This document shows positions 32,207 through 41,570 of a stretch of 64,000 nt of DNA, in pieces. Source of the DNA: Noviherbaspirillum aridicola (GTDB lineage: Bacteria; Pseudomonadota; Gammaproteobacteria; Burkholderiales; Burkholderiaceae_D); the NCBI RefSeq assembly GCF_019656455.1, contig NZ_BPMK01000014.1, positions 1 to 64,000 of the forward strand, read 5' to 3'. The notes below the pieces were generated by a model. It saw only the letters and a program-made list of their open reading frames with translations. It ran no database searches and had not been told where the DNA came from. Numbering within the stretch: the stretch's first letter is position 1; each line of letters opens with the position of its first letter. The position numbers and the translations under genes are program-made.

Positions 32207-34771
32207 ATGGAAATTTCGCGACTCCGCGCCCTGCGCGGTCCCAACCTGTGGAGCCGTCACACCTCGCTCGAGGCGGTGGTGTCATGCAGCGAAGCCGAAC
32301 GGGATATCAGCGCACTGCCGCAGTTCGAGCTGCGTCTGCGCCGGCGCTTCCCCGAGATCAAGTTCCAGGAACCCTCGGACGAGAACGTGCCCGTCTCGCT
32401 CGCGCATGCGCTGGAAGCCGCGGCGCTGTGCCTGCAGGCGCAGGCCGGCTGCCCGGTCACCTTCAGCCTGGCGGTGGAGACGGTGGAAAAGGGCACCTAC
32501 CAGGTGGTGGTCGAGTACAGCGAGGAAGACGTGGGCCGCCTGGCATTCGAGCTGGCGGAGCAGCTGTGCCGCAGCGCGCTCGACGACACTCCCTTCGATC
32601 TCGACGGCGCGCTGGCGAAACTGCGCGAGCTGGACGAGGACATCCGCCTCGGCCCGAGCACCGGCGCCATCGTGCAGGCCGCGCTCGCGCGCGGGATTCC
32701 GTATCGCCGCCTGACCGAGGGCAGCATGGTGCAGTTCGGCTGGGGCAGCAAGCAGCGCCGCATCCAGGCCGCCGAAACCAGCAAGACCAGCGCCATCGCC
32801 GAATCCATCGCGCAGGACAAGGAGCTGACCAAGATGCTGCTGCACGCGGCCGGCGTGCCCGTGCCCAACGGCCGCTCCGTCACCGATCCGGAAGACGCCT
32901 GGAAGGCCGCCTGCGAAATCGGCGGGCCGGTGGTGATCAAGCCGCGCGACGGCAACCAGGGCAAGGGCGTCGCGGTCAACATCCGCACCCGCGAAGAAGT
33001 GCTGGCCGCGTTCGCGGTGGCGTCGGCGATCAGCAGCGACGTCATCGTGGAGCGCTACCTCTCCGGCCATGACTACCGCCTGCTGGTGGTCGGCAACAAG
33101 CTGATCGCGGCGGCGCGCCGTGCGCCGCCGCAGGTGACCGGCGACGGCGAGCACACCATCGCCCAGCTCATCGACGAGGTCAACAAGGACCCGCGCCGCG
33201 GCGATGGCCATGCGACCTCGCTGACCAAGATCCGGGTCGACGACATCGCCCGCGCGGTGCTGGCCAAGCAGGGCTACACCACCGACAGCGTGCCGCCCAA
33301 GGGCGCGCTGGTGGTCCTGCGCAACAACGCCAACCTGAGCACCGGCGGCACCGCCACCGACGTCACCGAGGACGTGCATCCCGACATGGCCGCGCGCGCG
33401 GTGGAAGCCGCGCAGATGGTCGGCCTCGACATCTGCGGCGTGGACGCGGTGTGCGAAACCGTGCTCAAGCCCTTCGAGGAACAGGGCGGCGGCATCGTCG
33501 AAGTCAATGCGGCGCCGGGACTGCGCATGCACCTGCAGCCGTCATTCGGCAAGGGCCGGCCGGTGGGCGAAGCGATCATCGATTCCATGTTCGAGGACGG
33601 CGACAACGGCCGCATCCCGGTGGTGGCGGTGGCCGGCACCAACGGCAAGACCACCACCGTGCGCCTGATCGCCCATATCCTGGCGGCCGTCGGCCATCGC
33701 GTCGGCATGACCGGCACCGACGGCGTCTATATCAGCGGCAAGCGCATCGACACCGGCGACTGCAGCGGACCGCGCAGCGCGCGCAACGTGCTGATGCACC
33801 CGGACGTCGACGCGGCGGTCTTCGAGACCGCGCGCGGCGGCGTGCTGCGCGAGGGACTCGGCTTCGACCGCTGCGACGTCGCGGTGGTGACCAACATCGG
33901 CGCCGGCGACCATCTCGGCCTGAACTACATCACCACCGTCGACGAACTCGCGGTGGTCAAGCGGGTGATCGTGCAGAACGTCGCGCCCGCCGGCTACGCG
34001 GTGCTCAACGCCGCCGACCCGATGGTCTCGAAGATGGCAAGCGTGTGCCCGGGCGGCGTCATCTATTTCGCGCATGACATCCATCATCCGGTCATGACCG
34101 CGCACCGCGCGCAGGGCCGCCGCCTGATCCATGTCGAGGGCGGCGCGATCGTGGCGGCGGAAGGACGCTTTTCGGAACGCTTCGAACTGGCCGACATTCC
34201 GCTCACCCGCAACGGCACGATCGGCTTCCAGGTCGAGAACGTGATGGCGGCCATCGGCGCCGCCTGGGGCGCCGGCGTGGACTGGAACGTCGTCCGCGCC
34301 GCGCTCAGGAGCTTCGTCAGCGACGCGCAGACCGCGCCCGGCCGCTTCAACCTGTTCTCCTACCGGGGGGCGACGCTGATCGCCGACTACGGCCACAACC
34401 CGGACGCGATCGCCGCGCTCGTCGGCGCCATCGACAGCATGCCGGCGCGCCGCCGCTCGGTCGTCATCAGCGCCGCCGGCGACCGCCGCGACATCGACAT
34501 CAAGCGTCAGACCGAGATTCTCGGCGACGCCTTCGACAGCGTGGTGCTGTATGAAGACCAGTGCCAGCGCGGCCGCGCCGACGGCGAGGTCATCGGGCTG
34601 CTGCGCGAAGGTCTGGCTCACGCCAGGCGCGCGAAGTCGGTCAGGGAAGTGCGCGGCGAGTTCGTCGCCATCGACACTGCCCTGGCCGAACTCGGCGAGG
34701 GCGATCTCTGCCTGATCCTGATCGACCAGGTAGACGAGGCGCTGGCGTATATCGGGAAGCTGGCGGACTGA
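32207..34771 (+). CDS. cphA: cyanophycin synthetase
   Basis: 854 residues, full length. It makes cyanophycin, a poly-aspartate with arginine side groups, by alternate ATP-dependent addition of Asp and Arg. Domains: N-domain (1-160), ATP-grasp (about 205-465; VVIKPRDGNQGKGV, GIVEVNAAPGLRMH), Mur-ligase-like with P-loop AGTNGKTTT (about 475-483) and FETARGGVLREGLGFD, and Mur-ligase C-terminal domain (about 690-854; FNLFSYRGATLIADYGHNPD). AAGGAAA at 32194-32200 precedes the ATG. It follows cphA' after 62 bp. Its product should form cytoplasmic nitrogen-storage granules. Confidence 0.95.
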   Translation: MEISRLRALRGPNLWSRHTSLEAVVSCSEAERDISALPQFELRLRRRFPEIKFQEPSDENVPVSLAHALEAAALCLQAQAGCPVTFSLAVETVEKGTYQVVVEYSEEDVGRLAFELAEQLCRSALDDTPFDLDGALAKLRELDEDIRLGPSTGAIVQAALARGIPYRRLTEGSMVQFGWGSKQRRIQAAETSKTSAIAESIAQDKELTKMLLHAAGVPVPNGRSVTDPEDAWKAACEIGGPVVIKPRDGNQGKGVAVNIRTREEVLAAFAVASAISSDVIVERYLSGHDYRLLVVGNKLIAAARRAPPQVTGDGEHTIAQLIDEVNKDPRRGDGHATSLTKIRVDDIARAVLAKQGYTTDSVPPKGALVVLRNNANLSTGGTATDVTEDVHPDMAARAVEAAQMVGLDICGVDAVCETVLKPFEEQGGGIVEVNAAPGLRMHLQPSFGKGRPVGEAIIDSMFEDGDNGRIPVVAVAGTNGKTTTVRLIAHILAAVGHRVGMTGTDGVYISGKRIDTGDCSGPRSARNVLMHPDVDAAVFETARGGVLREGLGFDRCDVAVVTNIGAGDHLGLNYITTVDELAVVKRVIVQNVAPAGYAVLNAADPMVSKMASVCPGGVIYFAHDIHHPVMTAHRAQGRRLIHVEGGAIVAAEGRFSERFELADIPLTRNGTIGFQVENVMAAIGAAWGAGVDWNVVRAALRSFVSDAQTAPGRFNLFSYRGATLIADYGHNPDAIAALVGAIDSMPARRRSVVISAAGDRRDIDIKRQTEILGDAFDSVVLYEDQCQRGRADGEVIGLLREGLAHARRAKSVREVRGEFVAIDTALAELGEGDLCLILIDQVDEALAYIGKLAD

Positions 34772-34802
34772 GTCCGCCGCGGGCATCCCGCGGGTCGAGG
34801 CC

Positions 34803-34833
34803 GGCAGTGCAGGCACCCGCCCGCACTGCCTTT
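34803..34833 (+). terminator. terminator of the cyanophycin operon
   Basis: GGCAGTGC/GCACTGCC, a perfect 8-bp stem with a 12-base loop, then TTT. A second hairpin, CCGCGGG-CAT-CCCGCGG (34777-34793), lies just before it. Both lie between convergent genes. Confidence 0.6.
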
Positions 34834-34869
34834 CCTGGACGCGGGCGCCCGGGAAAGGCGTTCAGGCGT

Positions 34870-36003
34870 TCAACGCGCGGGCAGCAGGCGGATCAGCTGC
34901 CCTTCCGGGGAATCGGTCAGCACATACAGCAGGCCGTCCGGCCCCTCCCGCACGTCGCGGATGCGCTGCTTGAGGTCTTCCAGCAGCTTTTCCTCCCGCA
35001 CCACCTTGCCATCCCGCAGCACGATACGGTCGAGATAGCGGAACTTGAGCGCGCCGACGAACAGATTGCCCTGCCAGTCGCGGCCGTACTTGTCGCTGCG
35101 CAGGAAGCTCATGCCGGAGGGCGCGATCGACGGCGTCCAGTAATGGACCGGCTGCTCCATGCCTTCCTTTTCGCTCAGGCCTTCGCCGATCTTGCCGCCG
35201 CCGTAATCCTGGCCCCAGCTGATGACCGGCCAGCCGTAATTCTTGCCGGGGTCGGGGCGGTTGATTTCGTCGCCGCCCTGGGCGCCGTGTTCATGAATCC
35301 ACAGCCTGCCGTCCGGGCCGAGCGCGGCGCCCTGCACATTGCGGTGACCGTAGCTCCAGATTTCCGGCAGCGCGCCGCGCCGGCCGACGAAGGGATTGTC
35401 CTTCGGCACCGAGCCATCCTTGCTCACGCGCACCACCTTGCCGTGATGATTGCCGAGCGTCTGCGCATCGTCCTTGCGCTTGTAGCGGTCGCCCAGCGTC
35501 AGGAACAGCGTGCCGTCCTTCGCCTCGACGATGCGGCAGCCGAAGTGCGCGTCGCTGCTGTACTTGGGTTTCTGGCTGAACAAGACCTTCAGCTTCTCGA
35601 GCCGGCGCGCGTCATCCGATAAGCGGGCCGACGCGAGCGCAGTGGAATTGCCGGAGCCGGACGAAGCCGGCTCGGAATAGCAGAAATACACGGTGCGGTT
35701 GCGCGCGAAATCGCTGTCGGCAACGACGTCGAGCAGGCCGCCCTGGCCGCCGGCGTCGATCTTCGGCAGACCCTCCAGCGGTTCGCCCAGCTTGCCGTCG
35801 GCGCTCACCGTCCGCATGCGGCCGGGACGCTCGGTGACGAGCATGCGGCCATCGCCGATGAAGGCCAGGCCCCAGGGATGTTCGAGCTGGCTGGTGAGGA
35901 TTTCAGGGCGCACCGACTGCGCGGCGGCGGGCAGGCTTATCAGAGCGGAAACGGCGCACAGCGTCAGCAGCGCGCCGCGGGCAGGCGGGCAAAGCGAGGT
36001 CAT
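34870..36003 (-). CDS. PQQ-dependent sugar (aldose) dehydrogenase family protein, secreted
   Basis: 377 residues with a signal peptide (about 1-30, ending LPAAAQS). It is a six-bladed beta-propeller of the soluble glucose dehydrogenase/YliI (Asd) type. Typical stretches are LEHPWGLAFIGDGRMLVTER, GGQGGLLDVV, the catalytic-loop-like FGCRIVEAKDGTLFLTLGDR, and SYGHRNVQGAALGPDGRLW. PQQ and calcium binding are expected from the family; the sugar is unknown. The ATG at 36003 has AGGGGAA before it. It is convergent with cphA and unrelated to it in function. Confidence 0.88.
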   Translation of the reverse strand: MTSLCPPARGALLTLCAVSALISLPAAAQSVRPEILTSQLEHPWGLAFIGDGRMLVTERPGRMRTVSADGKLGEPLEGLPKIDAGGQGGLLDVVADSDFARNRTVYFCYSEPASSGSGNSTALASARLSDDARRLEKLKVLFSQKPKYSSDAHFGCRIVEAKDGTLFLTLGDRYKRKDDAQTLGNHHGKVVRVSKDGSVPKDNPFVGRRGALPEIWSYGHRNVQGAALGPDGRLWIHEHGAQGGDEINRPDPGKNYGWPVISWGQDYGGGKIGEGLSEKEGMEQPVHYWTPSIAPSGMSFLRSDKYGRDWQGNLFVGALKFRYLDRIVLRDGKVVREEKLLEDLKQRIRDVREGPDGLLYVLTDSPEGQLIRLLPAR

Positions 36004-36070
36004 TTTTCTTGTTCCCCTGTAAGTGACGACGCCGCCGATGCTACGCGATGCAGCCGATTGCTGCTCGATC

Positions 36071-36409
36071 TTAATCAAGTACGCGGAACGCCTTGACCGA
36101 CAGCGCGGCCAGCTGGGGGTCGAGGGGATTGCCGGTCTCCTGGTCGATCCAGCCGGACGGCGACACATGGTCCACGCGCACCCGGCGCATCACGTGCCGC
36201 TCCTGGCCGCCGAAGGGCACGCGGCCGAAGGCGATCTCATAGGTCTTGCCCGCCTGCGGAATGAAGTCTTCATCGACCACCCAGCGCGTGACGTGGCCAC
36301 CTCCCGCCTCGTGCCCTTCATCCGCGCCCGCGTGGCCGGCGCCGCGCTCCGGATGCATGTCCGGGTTTTCTATGCCGAGTTCGGCGAGTATGCCGTGCAG
36401 TGTGCCCAT
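36071..36409 (-). CDS. conserved hypothetical protein of the hemerythrin operon
   Basis: 112 residues, acidic-histidine-rich in the first half (HPERGAGHAGADEGHEAGGGHV, about 20-41 and split here by eye), then a compact domain with FGRVPFGGQERHVMRRVRVDHV. No signal peptide and no family recognised. The His cluster could bind a metal, in keeping with the hemerythrin gene 330 bp upstream in the same operon. AGAGGAA precedes the ATG at 36409. It lies 7 bp after the secreted protein's stop. Confidence 0.7.
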   Translation of the reverse strand: MGTLHGILAELGIENPDMHPERGAGHAGADEGHEAGGGHVTRWVVDEDFIPQAGKTYEIAFGRVPFGGQERHVMRRVRVDHVSPSGWIDQETGNPLDPQLAALSVKAFRVLD

Positions 36410-36416
36410 GATTCCT

Positions 36417-36734
36417 CTATCGTGTCTTGTCCTTGTCCCGGTTCCCGGGCCGGTCCTTGTCCTTGTCCTCCGACAGCCGGCGGTTCCTGCGGTCGACATC
36501 GCCGGTGGCGTCATCGATCGCGGGGTCGACGTTCTTCGGCGGCGTCTTGACGATCTCTTCATTGCCGGTGGACGGCGGCACCACCACCGCGCCGCTGTTG
36601 GCGGGCGAGCGGCTCATGCCCGGATCGGCCGGACGCCTGATCGGCGCGTCGCCCGGCGACGGGGCCGGCACGGCCATCTGCGCCTGGGCGGAGGCGGCAA
36701 GCGCCGTCAGCAGGACGAGGGCGACGGTTTTCAT
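36417..36734 (-). CDS. small secreted protein, charged and disordered
   Basis: 105 residues with a clear signal peptide (residues 1-18, ALAASAQAQ). The mature part is rich in Pro, Ser and Asp/Lys, with no hydrophobic core, and ends in a repetitive charged tail (EDKDKDRPGNRDKDKTR). It should be exported and largely unstructured. It starts 3 bp after the hemerythrin stop, so it is co-transcribed with it. No family is recognised. Confidence 0.7.
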   Translation of the reverse strand: MKTVALVLLTALAASAQAQMAVPAPSPGDAPIRRPADPGMSRSPANSGAVVVPPSTGNEEIVKTPPKNVDPAIDDATGDVDRRNRRLSEDKDKDRPGNRDKDKTR

Positions 36735-36737
36735 GAT

Positions 36738-37241
36738 TCAGTGCAGCGGCGCGGCCGAGGCGGTCTCGTTGCTGACGCTTTCGCGCGGCTCGCCGATGCG
36801 AGTCAGCTCCTGCTGGCGCGCCAGCATCTGCTGCGCCAGCGACTGGCGGGTCGCCTCGTCGAGAATCTTCAGCACCGCGGGGAAGAGATGCTCTTCCTCT
36901 TCGCGATGGTGATGCTCGGTCTGCTCCTTGAGCACCTTGAATTTCGGTTCGAAGGCTTTCTCGGTCGGATCCAGTTCCAGCAGGTCCGCCAGCAGGCGCT
37001 TGAGCGAGAGGTGCTCTTCCAGCGATTCGAGCAGGTCGTCCTCGGTGCGCGCGCGGTGCACGGCGGGATAGAAGATTTCCTCCTCGGACTTGATGTGCAC
37101 GGTCAGCTGGTCCGCGGCCCGCACGAAAAGATCCTTCTTCGCGCCGTCCTCCGCTTCCGCGACCTGCTTGAGCATCGCTTCCATTTCGCGATGCTGCACG
37201 GTGAGCATGGTCACCGCGTCGTTTGCTTCTTGTTCAGTCAT
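36738..37241 (-). CDS. hemerythrin HHE domain protein
   Basis: 167 residues with a four-helix diiron domain. Candidate ligands are H17, H49, E53, H77, the HHH run at 110-112 and E116 in EEEEHLFPAV. Such proteins bind oxygen, nitric oxide or iron, and often help iron-sulphur repair. The last 30 residues are a disordered tail. It is the first gene of a three-gene minus-strand operon, followed by the secreted protein and the His-rich protein. Confidence 0.9.
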   Translation of the reverse strand: MTEQEANDAVTMLTVQHREMEAMLKQVAEAEDGAKKDLFVRAADQLTVHIKSEEEIFYPAVHRARTEDDLLESLEEHLSLKRLLADLLELDPTEKAFEPKFKVLKEQTEHHHREEEEHLFPAVLKILDEATRQSLAQQMLARQQELTRIGEPRESVSNETASAAPLH

Positions 37242-37410
37242 GCCAGCGGCTCCTTTGTTCGTCTAACAAGTTTAGAGACGGGGCGGTGCAACTGGTTCAG
37301 GCCGGCGCGCGCTTTCTGCGCGGGCGGTGATCGGGCGCAAAAGTACCGGGCGACAACGCCGTGCGCCTGCTTTCATTACAATGACCGCTTCCCCTTTCCG
37401 GTGCACGCCC

Positions 37411-38310
37411 ATGAACGCCCGCAAACCGCTCGATGCCCTCGCCCTGTCCACCATGCTCGGGCTGTGCCTGCTGTGGGGCATGCAGCAGGTGGCGGTGAAG
37501 CTGGCGGCGCACGGCATGTCGCCGGTGATGCAGATCGGCCTGCGCTCGGCGATCGCGGCGCTGCTGGTCTGCGGGCTGATGCTGGCGCGCCGCCAGCGCT
37601 TTTCATTCGGCAACGGGCTGCTGCTGCCCGGCCTGGCCGCCGGCGTGCTGTTCGCGCTGGAATTCCTGCTGGTGGCGATCGGCCTGCAGTTCACGACCGC
37701 CTCGCACATGTCGGTGTTCCTCTACACGGCGCCGGTGTTCACCGTGCTCGGGCTGCACTGGCTGGTGCCGGGGGAACGTCTCGGCACGCTGCAATGGAGC
37801 GGCGTCGCGGCGGCCTTCATCGGCATCGCGGTGGCCTTCTCCAACGGACTCGACGCGCCGGGGCGGGACTGGCTGCGCATGCTCGCCGGCGACGTGCTGG
37901 GCGTGCTCGGCGGACTGTTCTGGGCCGCCACCACGCTGCTCATCCGCAAGTCGGCGCTAGCGGAAGCGCCGCCGGCGACCACCCTGCTCTACCAGCTCGG
38001 CACCTGCGGCGCGATCCTGCTGGCGGTGGGCGTGCTGTCGGGGCAGGCGGTCGATATCGAGATGACGCCGGCGGTCTGGGGCAGCCTCCTGTTCCAGTCG
38101 GTGCTGGTCGCCTTTCTCAGCTTCCTGGTCTGGTTCTGGCTGCTGCAGCGCTACCTCGCCTCGCGGCTGTCGGTGTTTTCCTTCCTGACCCCGCTGTTCG
38201 GCGTGGGTTTCGGCGTGCTGCTGCTCGACGATCCGCTCGACCCGCGCTTCGTCGCCGGGGCCGCGCTGGTGATGGCCGGCGTGATCATGGTGAACATCCG
38301 GCGCGGTTGA
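37411..38310 (+). CDS. DMT-superfamily exporter (EamA family)
   Basis: 299 residues with ten hydrophobic segments made of two EamA repeats. The second begins near 155 (GDVLGVLGGLFWAATTLLI). Typical signs are the opening LGLCLLWGMQQVAVKLA and the C-terminal FLTPLFGVGFGVLLLDDPL. It exports an unknown metabolite across the inner membrane. The ATG at 37411 is chosen for helix 1 length; ATG 37381 would add ten residues. It stands alone. Confidence 0.85.
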   Translation: MNARKPLDALALSTMLGLCLLWGMQQVAVKLAAHGMSPVMQIGLRSAIAALLVCGLMLARRQRFSFGNGLLLPGLAAGVLFALEFLLVAIGLQFTTASHMSVFLYTAPVFTVLGLHWLVPGERLGTLQWSGVAAAFIGIAVAFSNGLDAPGRDWLRMLAGDVLGVLGGLFWAATTLLIRKSALAEAPPATTLLYQLGTCGAILLAVGVLSGQAVDIEMTPAVWGSLLFQSVLVAFLSFLVWFWLLQRYLASRLSVFSFLTPLFGVGFGVLLLDDPLDPRFVAGAALVMAGVIMVNIRRG

Positions 38311-38390
38311 AAATTACTATGGCACTTTGGGGCGCGCGGCCGGCCTAACCCGGGCTGCATTTGCAGTCTTCATTCTGGAAAAAAACTGCC

Positions 38391-38696
38391 ATGTTCTTTC
38401 GTCTTGGACGCATCTTCCGCTCGGTCGGCCGCGATATCGTGGTGCTGTTCTACGCGTGCCGCAATCCGGCCACGCCGATCCACCTGAAACTGCTCGCGCT
38501 GGTCGCCGCGTTTTATGTGATCAGCCCGCTGGATGTCGTGCCGGACTGGCTCGCGCTGCTCGGCATCGCCGACGACGTGACGCTGATCGCGCTCGGCGTG
38601 CCGCTGCTGCTCAAGCTGCTGCCGCAGCCCGCCCTGCAGCAGGCCCGCAGCAGCGCCGAGGGCTTTCTTGCCCGGATGCGGTTCGGGCGGTCGTAA
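38391..38696 (+). CDS. YkvA family protein (DUF1232)
   Basis: About 101 residues with the DUF1232 core YVISPLDVVPDWLALLGIADD (residues 44-64), preceded by a basic amphipathic N-terminus and followed by one hydrophobic stretch. It probably sits at the membrane. The ATG at 38391 is taken; the frame could begin at a TTG at 38361. The family's role is not established. It lies 80 bp after the EamA gene, perhaps co-transcribed. Confidence 0.83.
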   Translation: MFFRLGRIFRSVGRDIVVLFYACRNPATPIHLKLLALVAAFYVISPLDVVPDWLALLGIADDVTLIALGVPLLLKLLPQPALQQARSSAEGFLARMRFGRS

Positions 38697-38729
38697 GCCG
38701 CGCGCCGCGCCCGCGCGCGGCCGTCTGAC

Positions 38730-40370
38730 TCAGACGTCGATGGCCGCCGCGGCCCCTACCCTCTCCCGCAGCGCGAACTTCTGGATCTTCCCGGTGGAGG
38801 TCTTGGGCACCTCCCCGAACACCACCGCGCGCGGCACCTTGAAACCGGCCAGATGCGCCTTGCAGTGCGCGACGATCTCTTCGGCCGACACCGTGGCGCC
38901 GGGCTTGAGTTCGACGAACGCGCACGGCGTCTCGCCCCACTTCGGGTCGGGCTTGGCCACGACCGCCGCCGACATCACCGCCGGATGCCGGTACAGCACA
39001 TCCTCCACCTCGATGCTGGAAATGTTTTCGCCGCCCGAGATGATGATGTCCTTGCTGCGGTCCTTGATCTTCACATAGCCGTCGGGATGCATGACCGCCA
39101 GGTCGCCGGTATGGAACCAGCCGCCGGCGAAGGCTTCGGCGGTGGCCTTTTCATTCTTCAGGTAACCCTTCATGGTGATGTTCCCGCGGAACATGATCTC
39201 GCCCATGGTCTCGCCGTCGGCGGGTACCGGCTGCATGGTATCGGGATCGAGCACGGTGACCGCCTGCTGCAGGTGGTAGCGCACGCCCTGGCGCGCGTTG
39301 AGCCGCGCACGCTCGCCGATGTCGAGATCGTTCCAGTCCTCGTGCCTGACGCACACCGAAGCCGGGCCGTAGACCTCGGTCAGGCCGTACACATGCGTGA
39401 TGTCGAAACCCATCTGCTCCATGCCCTCGATCATGGCCGCCGGCGGCGCCGCGCCCGCGACCATCGCCTTCACCTGGTGATCGATGCCGGCCTTGAGTTC
39501 GGCGGGCGCCGCCAGCAGCAGGCTGTGCACGATGGGCGCGCCGCAATAGTGGCTGACCTTGTGCTCGCGGATCAGGTCGAGAATGGCGCGGGCATCCACC
39601 TTGCGCAGGCAGACGTTGACGCCGGCGCGCGCGGCCACGGTCCAGGGGAAGCACCAGCCGTTGCAATGGAACATGGGCAGCGTCCACAGGTAGACCGGAT
39701 GCTTGCCCATGTCCCATTCCAGGATGTTGGAAATCGCGTTGAGATAGGCGCCGCGATGGTGATAGACCACGCCCTTGGGATTGCCGGTGGTGCCGGAGGT
39801 GTAGTTCAGGCAGATTGCCTGCCACTCGTCGGCCGGCGGCTGCCATTCGAAGTCGGGCCTGCCGCTGCCGACGAAGATGTCGTACTCGACCACCCCGATG
39901 GCCTCGCCGGGGCCGGTGTATTCCGGGTCGTCGACATCGATCACCAGCGGCCGGCGCTCGCACAGCGCCAGCGCCGCCTTCATCACGCCCGAAAACTCGC
40001 GGTCGACGATCACCACCTTGGCTTCGCCGTGGTCGAGCATGAAGGCGATCGACTCGGCGTCGAGACGGGTGTTGAGCGCATTGAGCACCGCACCGGTCAT
40101 GGGCACGCCGAAGTGCGCTTCCACCATCGGCGGCGTATTCGGCAGCATCACGGCCACCGTGTCGCCGAGGCCGACGCCGCTGGCCGACAGCGCCGAGGCG
40201 AGCCGGCGGCAGCGCGCATAGGTCTGGCTCCAGGTCTGGCGCAGCGCGCCGTGCACGATGGCGAGCCGGTTGGGATAGACGGCGGCGCTGCGCTCGATGA
40301 AGCCGAGCGGCGACAGCGGGGCATGATTGGCGGCGTTGCGATCGAGGCCGATCTCGAAGATGCTGGACAT
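38730..40370 (-). CDS. AMP-forming acyl-CoA synthetase
   Basis: 546 residues of the ANL adenylating family. The P-loop is YTSGTTGNPKG at about 188-198. Then come the aromatic-rich TLPMFHCNGWCFPW, the A5-type motif VYGLTEVYGP, A7/A8 WFHTGDLAVMHPDGYVKIKD, and the C-terminal K of TSTGKIQKF. The order suits medium- to long-chain fatty acyl-CoA ligases; the chain length is not decided. It activates a carboxylic acid to its CoA thioester. GGAGA precedes the ATG at 40370. It shares direction with the upstream GST gene, 172 bp away. Confidence 0.9.
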   Translation of the reverse strand: MSSIFEIGLDRNAANHAPLSPLGFIERSAAVYPNRLAIVHGALRQTWSQTYARCRRLASALSASGVGLGDTVAVMLPNTPPMVEAHFGVPMTGAVLNALNTRLDAESIAFMLDHGEAKVVIVDREFSGVMKAALALCERRPLVIDVDDPEYTGPGEAIGVVEYDIFVGSGRPDFEWQPPADEWQAICLNYTSGTTGNPKGVVYHHRGAYLNAISNILEWDMGKHPVYLWTLPMFHCNGWCFPWTVAARAGVNVCLRKVDARAILDLIREHKVSHYCGAPIVHSLLLAAPAELKAGIDHQVKAMVAGAAPPAAMIEGMEQMGFDITHVYGLTEVYGPASVCVRHEDWNDLDIGERARLNARQGVRYHLQQAVTVLDPDTMQPVPADGETMGEIMFRGNITMKGYLKNEKATAEAFAGGWFHTGDLAVMHPDGYVKIKDRSKDIIISGGENISSIEVEDVLYRHPAVMSAAVVAKPDPKWGETPCAFVELKPGATVSAEEIVAHCKAHLAGFKVPRAVVFGEVPKTSTGKIQKFALRERVGAAAAIDV

Positions 40371-40542
40371 GGCGGTCTCCTTCTGTGTTCTGGCTCTACT
40401 GTGCGTCAAATCCTGGCCCGCGGCTGTCGCCCGGCCGACATTGGGTTGCGAGCATAACGCGCTGCCCGCCGACGGAATAGTAGGCTGGTAGAACTACGGT
40501 ATCCGGAGCGCCGCCCCTGGTGCCGGAGAGAAAAATCCGGCC

Positions 40543-41259
40543 TCAGGCGCCCTCGTCCAGCTCGGGATAATGGCGGAACAGGTCGTCCTCGCTGAAGGAC
40601 AGCCGCCGCTCCGATTTCAGGTAGGCCTTCACATGCGGCCGGGCCGCCACCCGGTCGTGCAGCGCACCCACCAGCGGGTGGCTGTCGCCAAGCCGCTGCA
40701 TGGCGCGGGGGAAAGCGTAGCGCAGCCAGGCCACCACCTGGAACAGCGACAGATCGGCGTAGCTGACCCTGTCTCCCACCAGCCATTCGCCGCCCGCGCG
40801 CGCCAGCACGGTTTCGAAATAGCCGAGGAATTTCGGGATCCGGCTCTCGATGAAATCGGCGGCCCGGCGCCGCGCCTCGTCGCGCTGGTCCTCGTAGTAC
40901 AGGTTGACGCTGACCGGATGATGGACATCGTGCCCTTCGGCGGCGAAATCGGCCAGAGTCAGCTGCAGCTGATGCACCCACAGCCGGCCGGCCTCGTCCT
41001 CCGGCGCCAGCCCGAGCCGCGGCCCGAGAAACAGCAGGATGTTGGCGGTCTGCCCGATCAGCAGGTCGCCGGTCTTGAGGAAGGGCGGCGCGAACGGCGG
41101 CCGCGCCACGTCCTCCCCCTCCAGCAAGGCCATCAGCCGCTCCATGCCGCCCGCCTCGCGCGCGACATCGACGTAGTCGGCGCCCGCTTCCTCCAGCGCC
41201 AGCCGCACGAATTCCCCGCGTCCCTGTATGCCGGGCCAGTAGTACAGTTCGTAATGCAT
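40543..41259 (-). CDS. glutathione S-transferase family protein
   Basis: 238 residues: thioredoxin-fold N-domain (YELYYWPGIQGRGEFVRLAL, with Tyr at 6-7 as candidate catalytic residue; TANILLFLGPRLGL glutathione-site region) and an all-helical C-domain (GEWLVGDRVSYADLSLFQVV at about 155-174). It resembles the mu/sigma-like branch. AAAGGAG precedes the ATG at 41259. The substrate is unknown. Confidence 0.87.
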   Translation of the reverse strand: MHYELYYWPGIQGRGEFVRLALEEAGADYVDVAREAGGMERLMALLEGEDVARPPFAPPFLKTGDLLIGQTANILLFLGPRLGLAPEDEAGRLWVHQLQLTLADFAAEGHDVHHPVSVNLYYEDQRDEARRRAADFIESRIPKFLGYFETVLARAGGEWLVGDRVSYADLSLFQVVAWLRYAFPRAMQRLGDSHPLVGALHDRVAARPHVKAYLKSERRLSFSEDDLFRHYPELDEGA

Positions 41260-41570
41260 TGCATCTCCTTTCGAGTCCATGCCGTTAGCTCAGGGACTGC
41301 GCCGCCGGCGCGCGGTTCAAACCGGGCCCGCTGGGCACAATGACAGCGCAATCCGGTCATATCCCCATGCGTGGACGTCCGCTTGCCGCCTTGCCAACTT
41401 TCGCCGGCGATCCCTGCCGGTAATATGCTTAGCGCATAAAAATATTTGGTTTGCGCCCGCCGCGTGTCTAGAGTAGCCATGCAATAACGGAATGGGCCTG
41501 CGATAATGCCGCCTCGCCCGCGCATGCAGGCGCAATGCCAACCCCGGCGCCGCCGGAAGATCGGATACCG
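41260..41570. promoter_or_regulatory. 311-bp divergent promoter region with an AT-rich patch and small dyad
   Basis: Between the GST gene and the ABC importer. An AT-rich island (41420-41455) contains TATGC-TTAGC-GCATA (41424-41438, 5-bp arms) and AAAAATATTTGG next to it, a fit site for a promoter with an operator. No other gene is supported in it. Confidence 0.4.
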
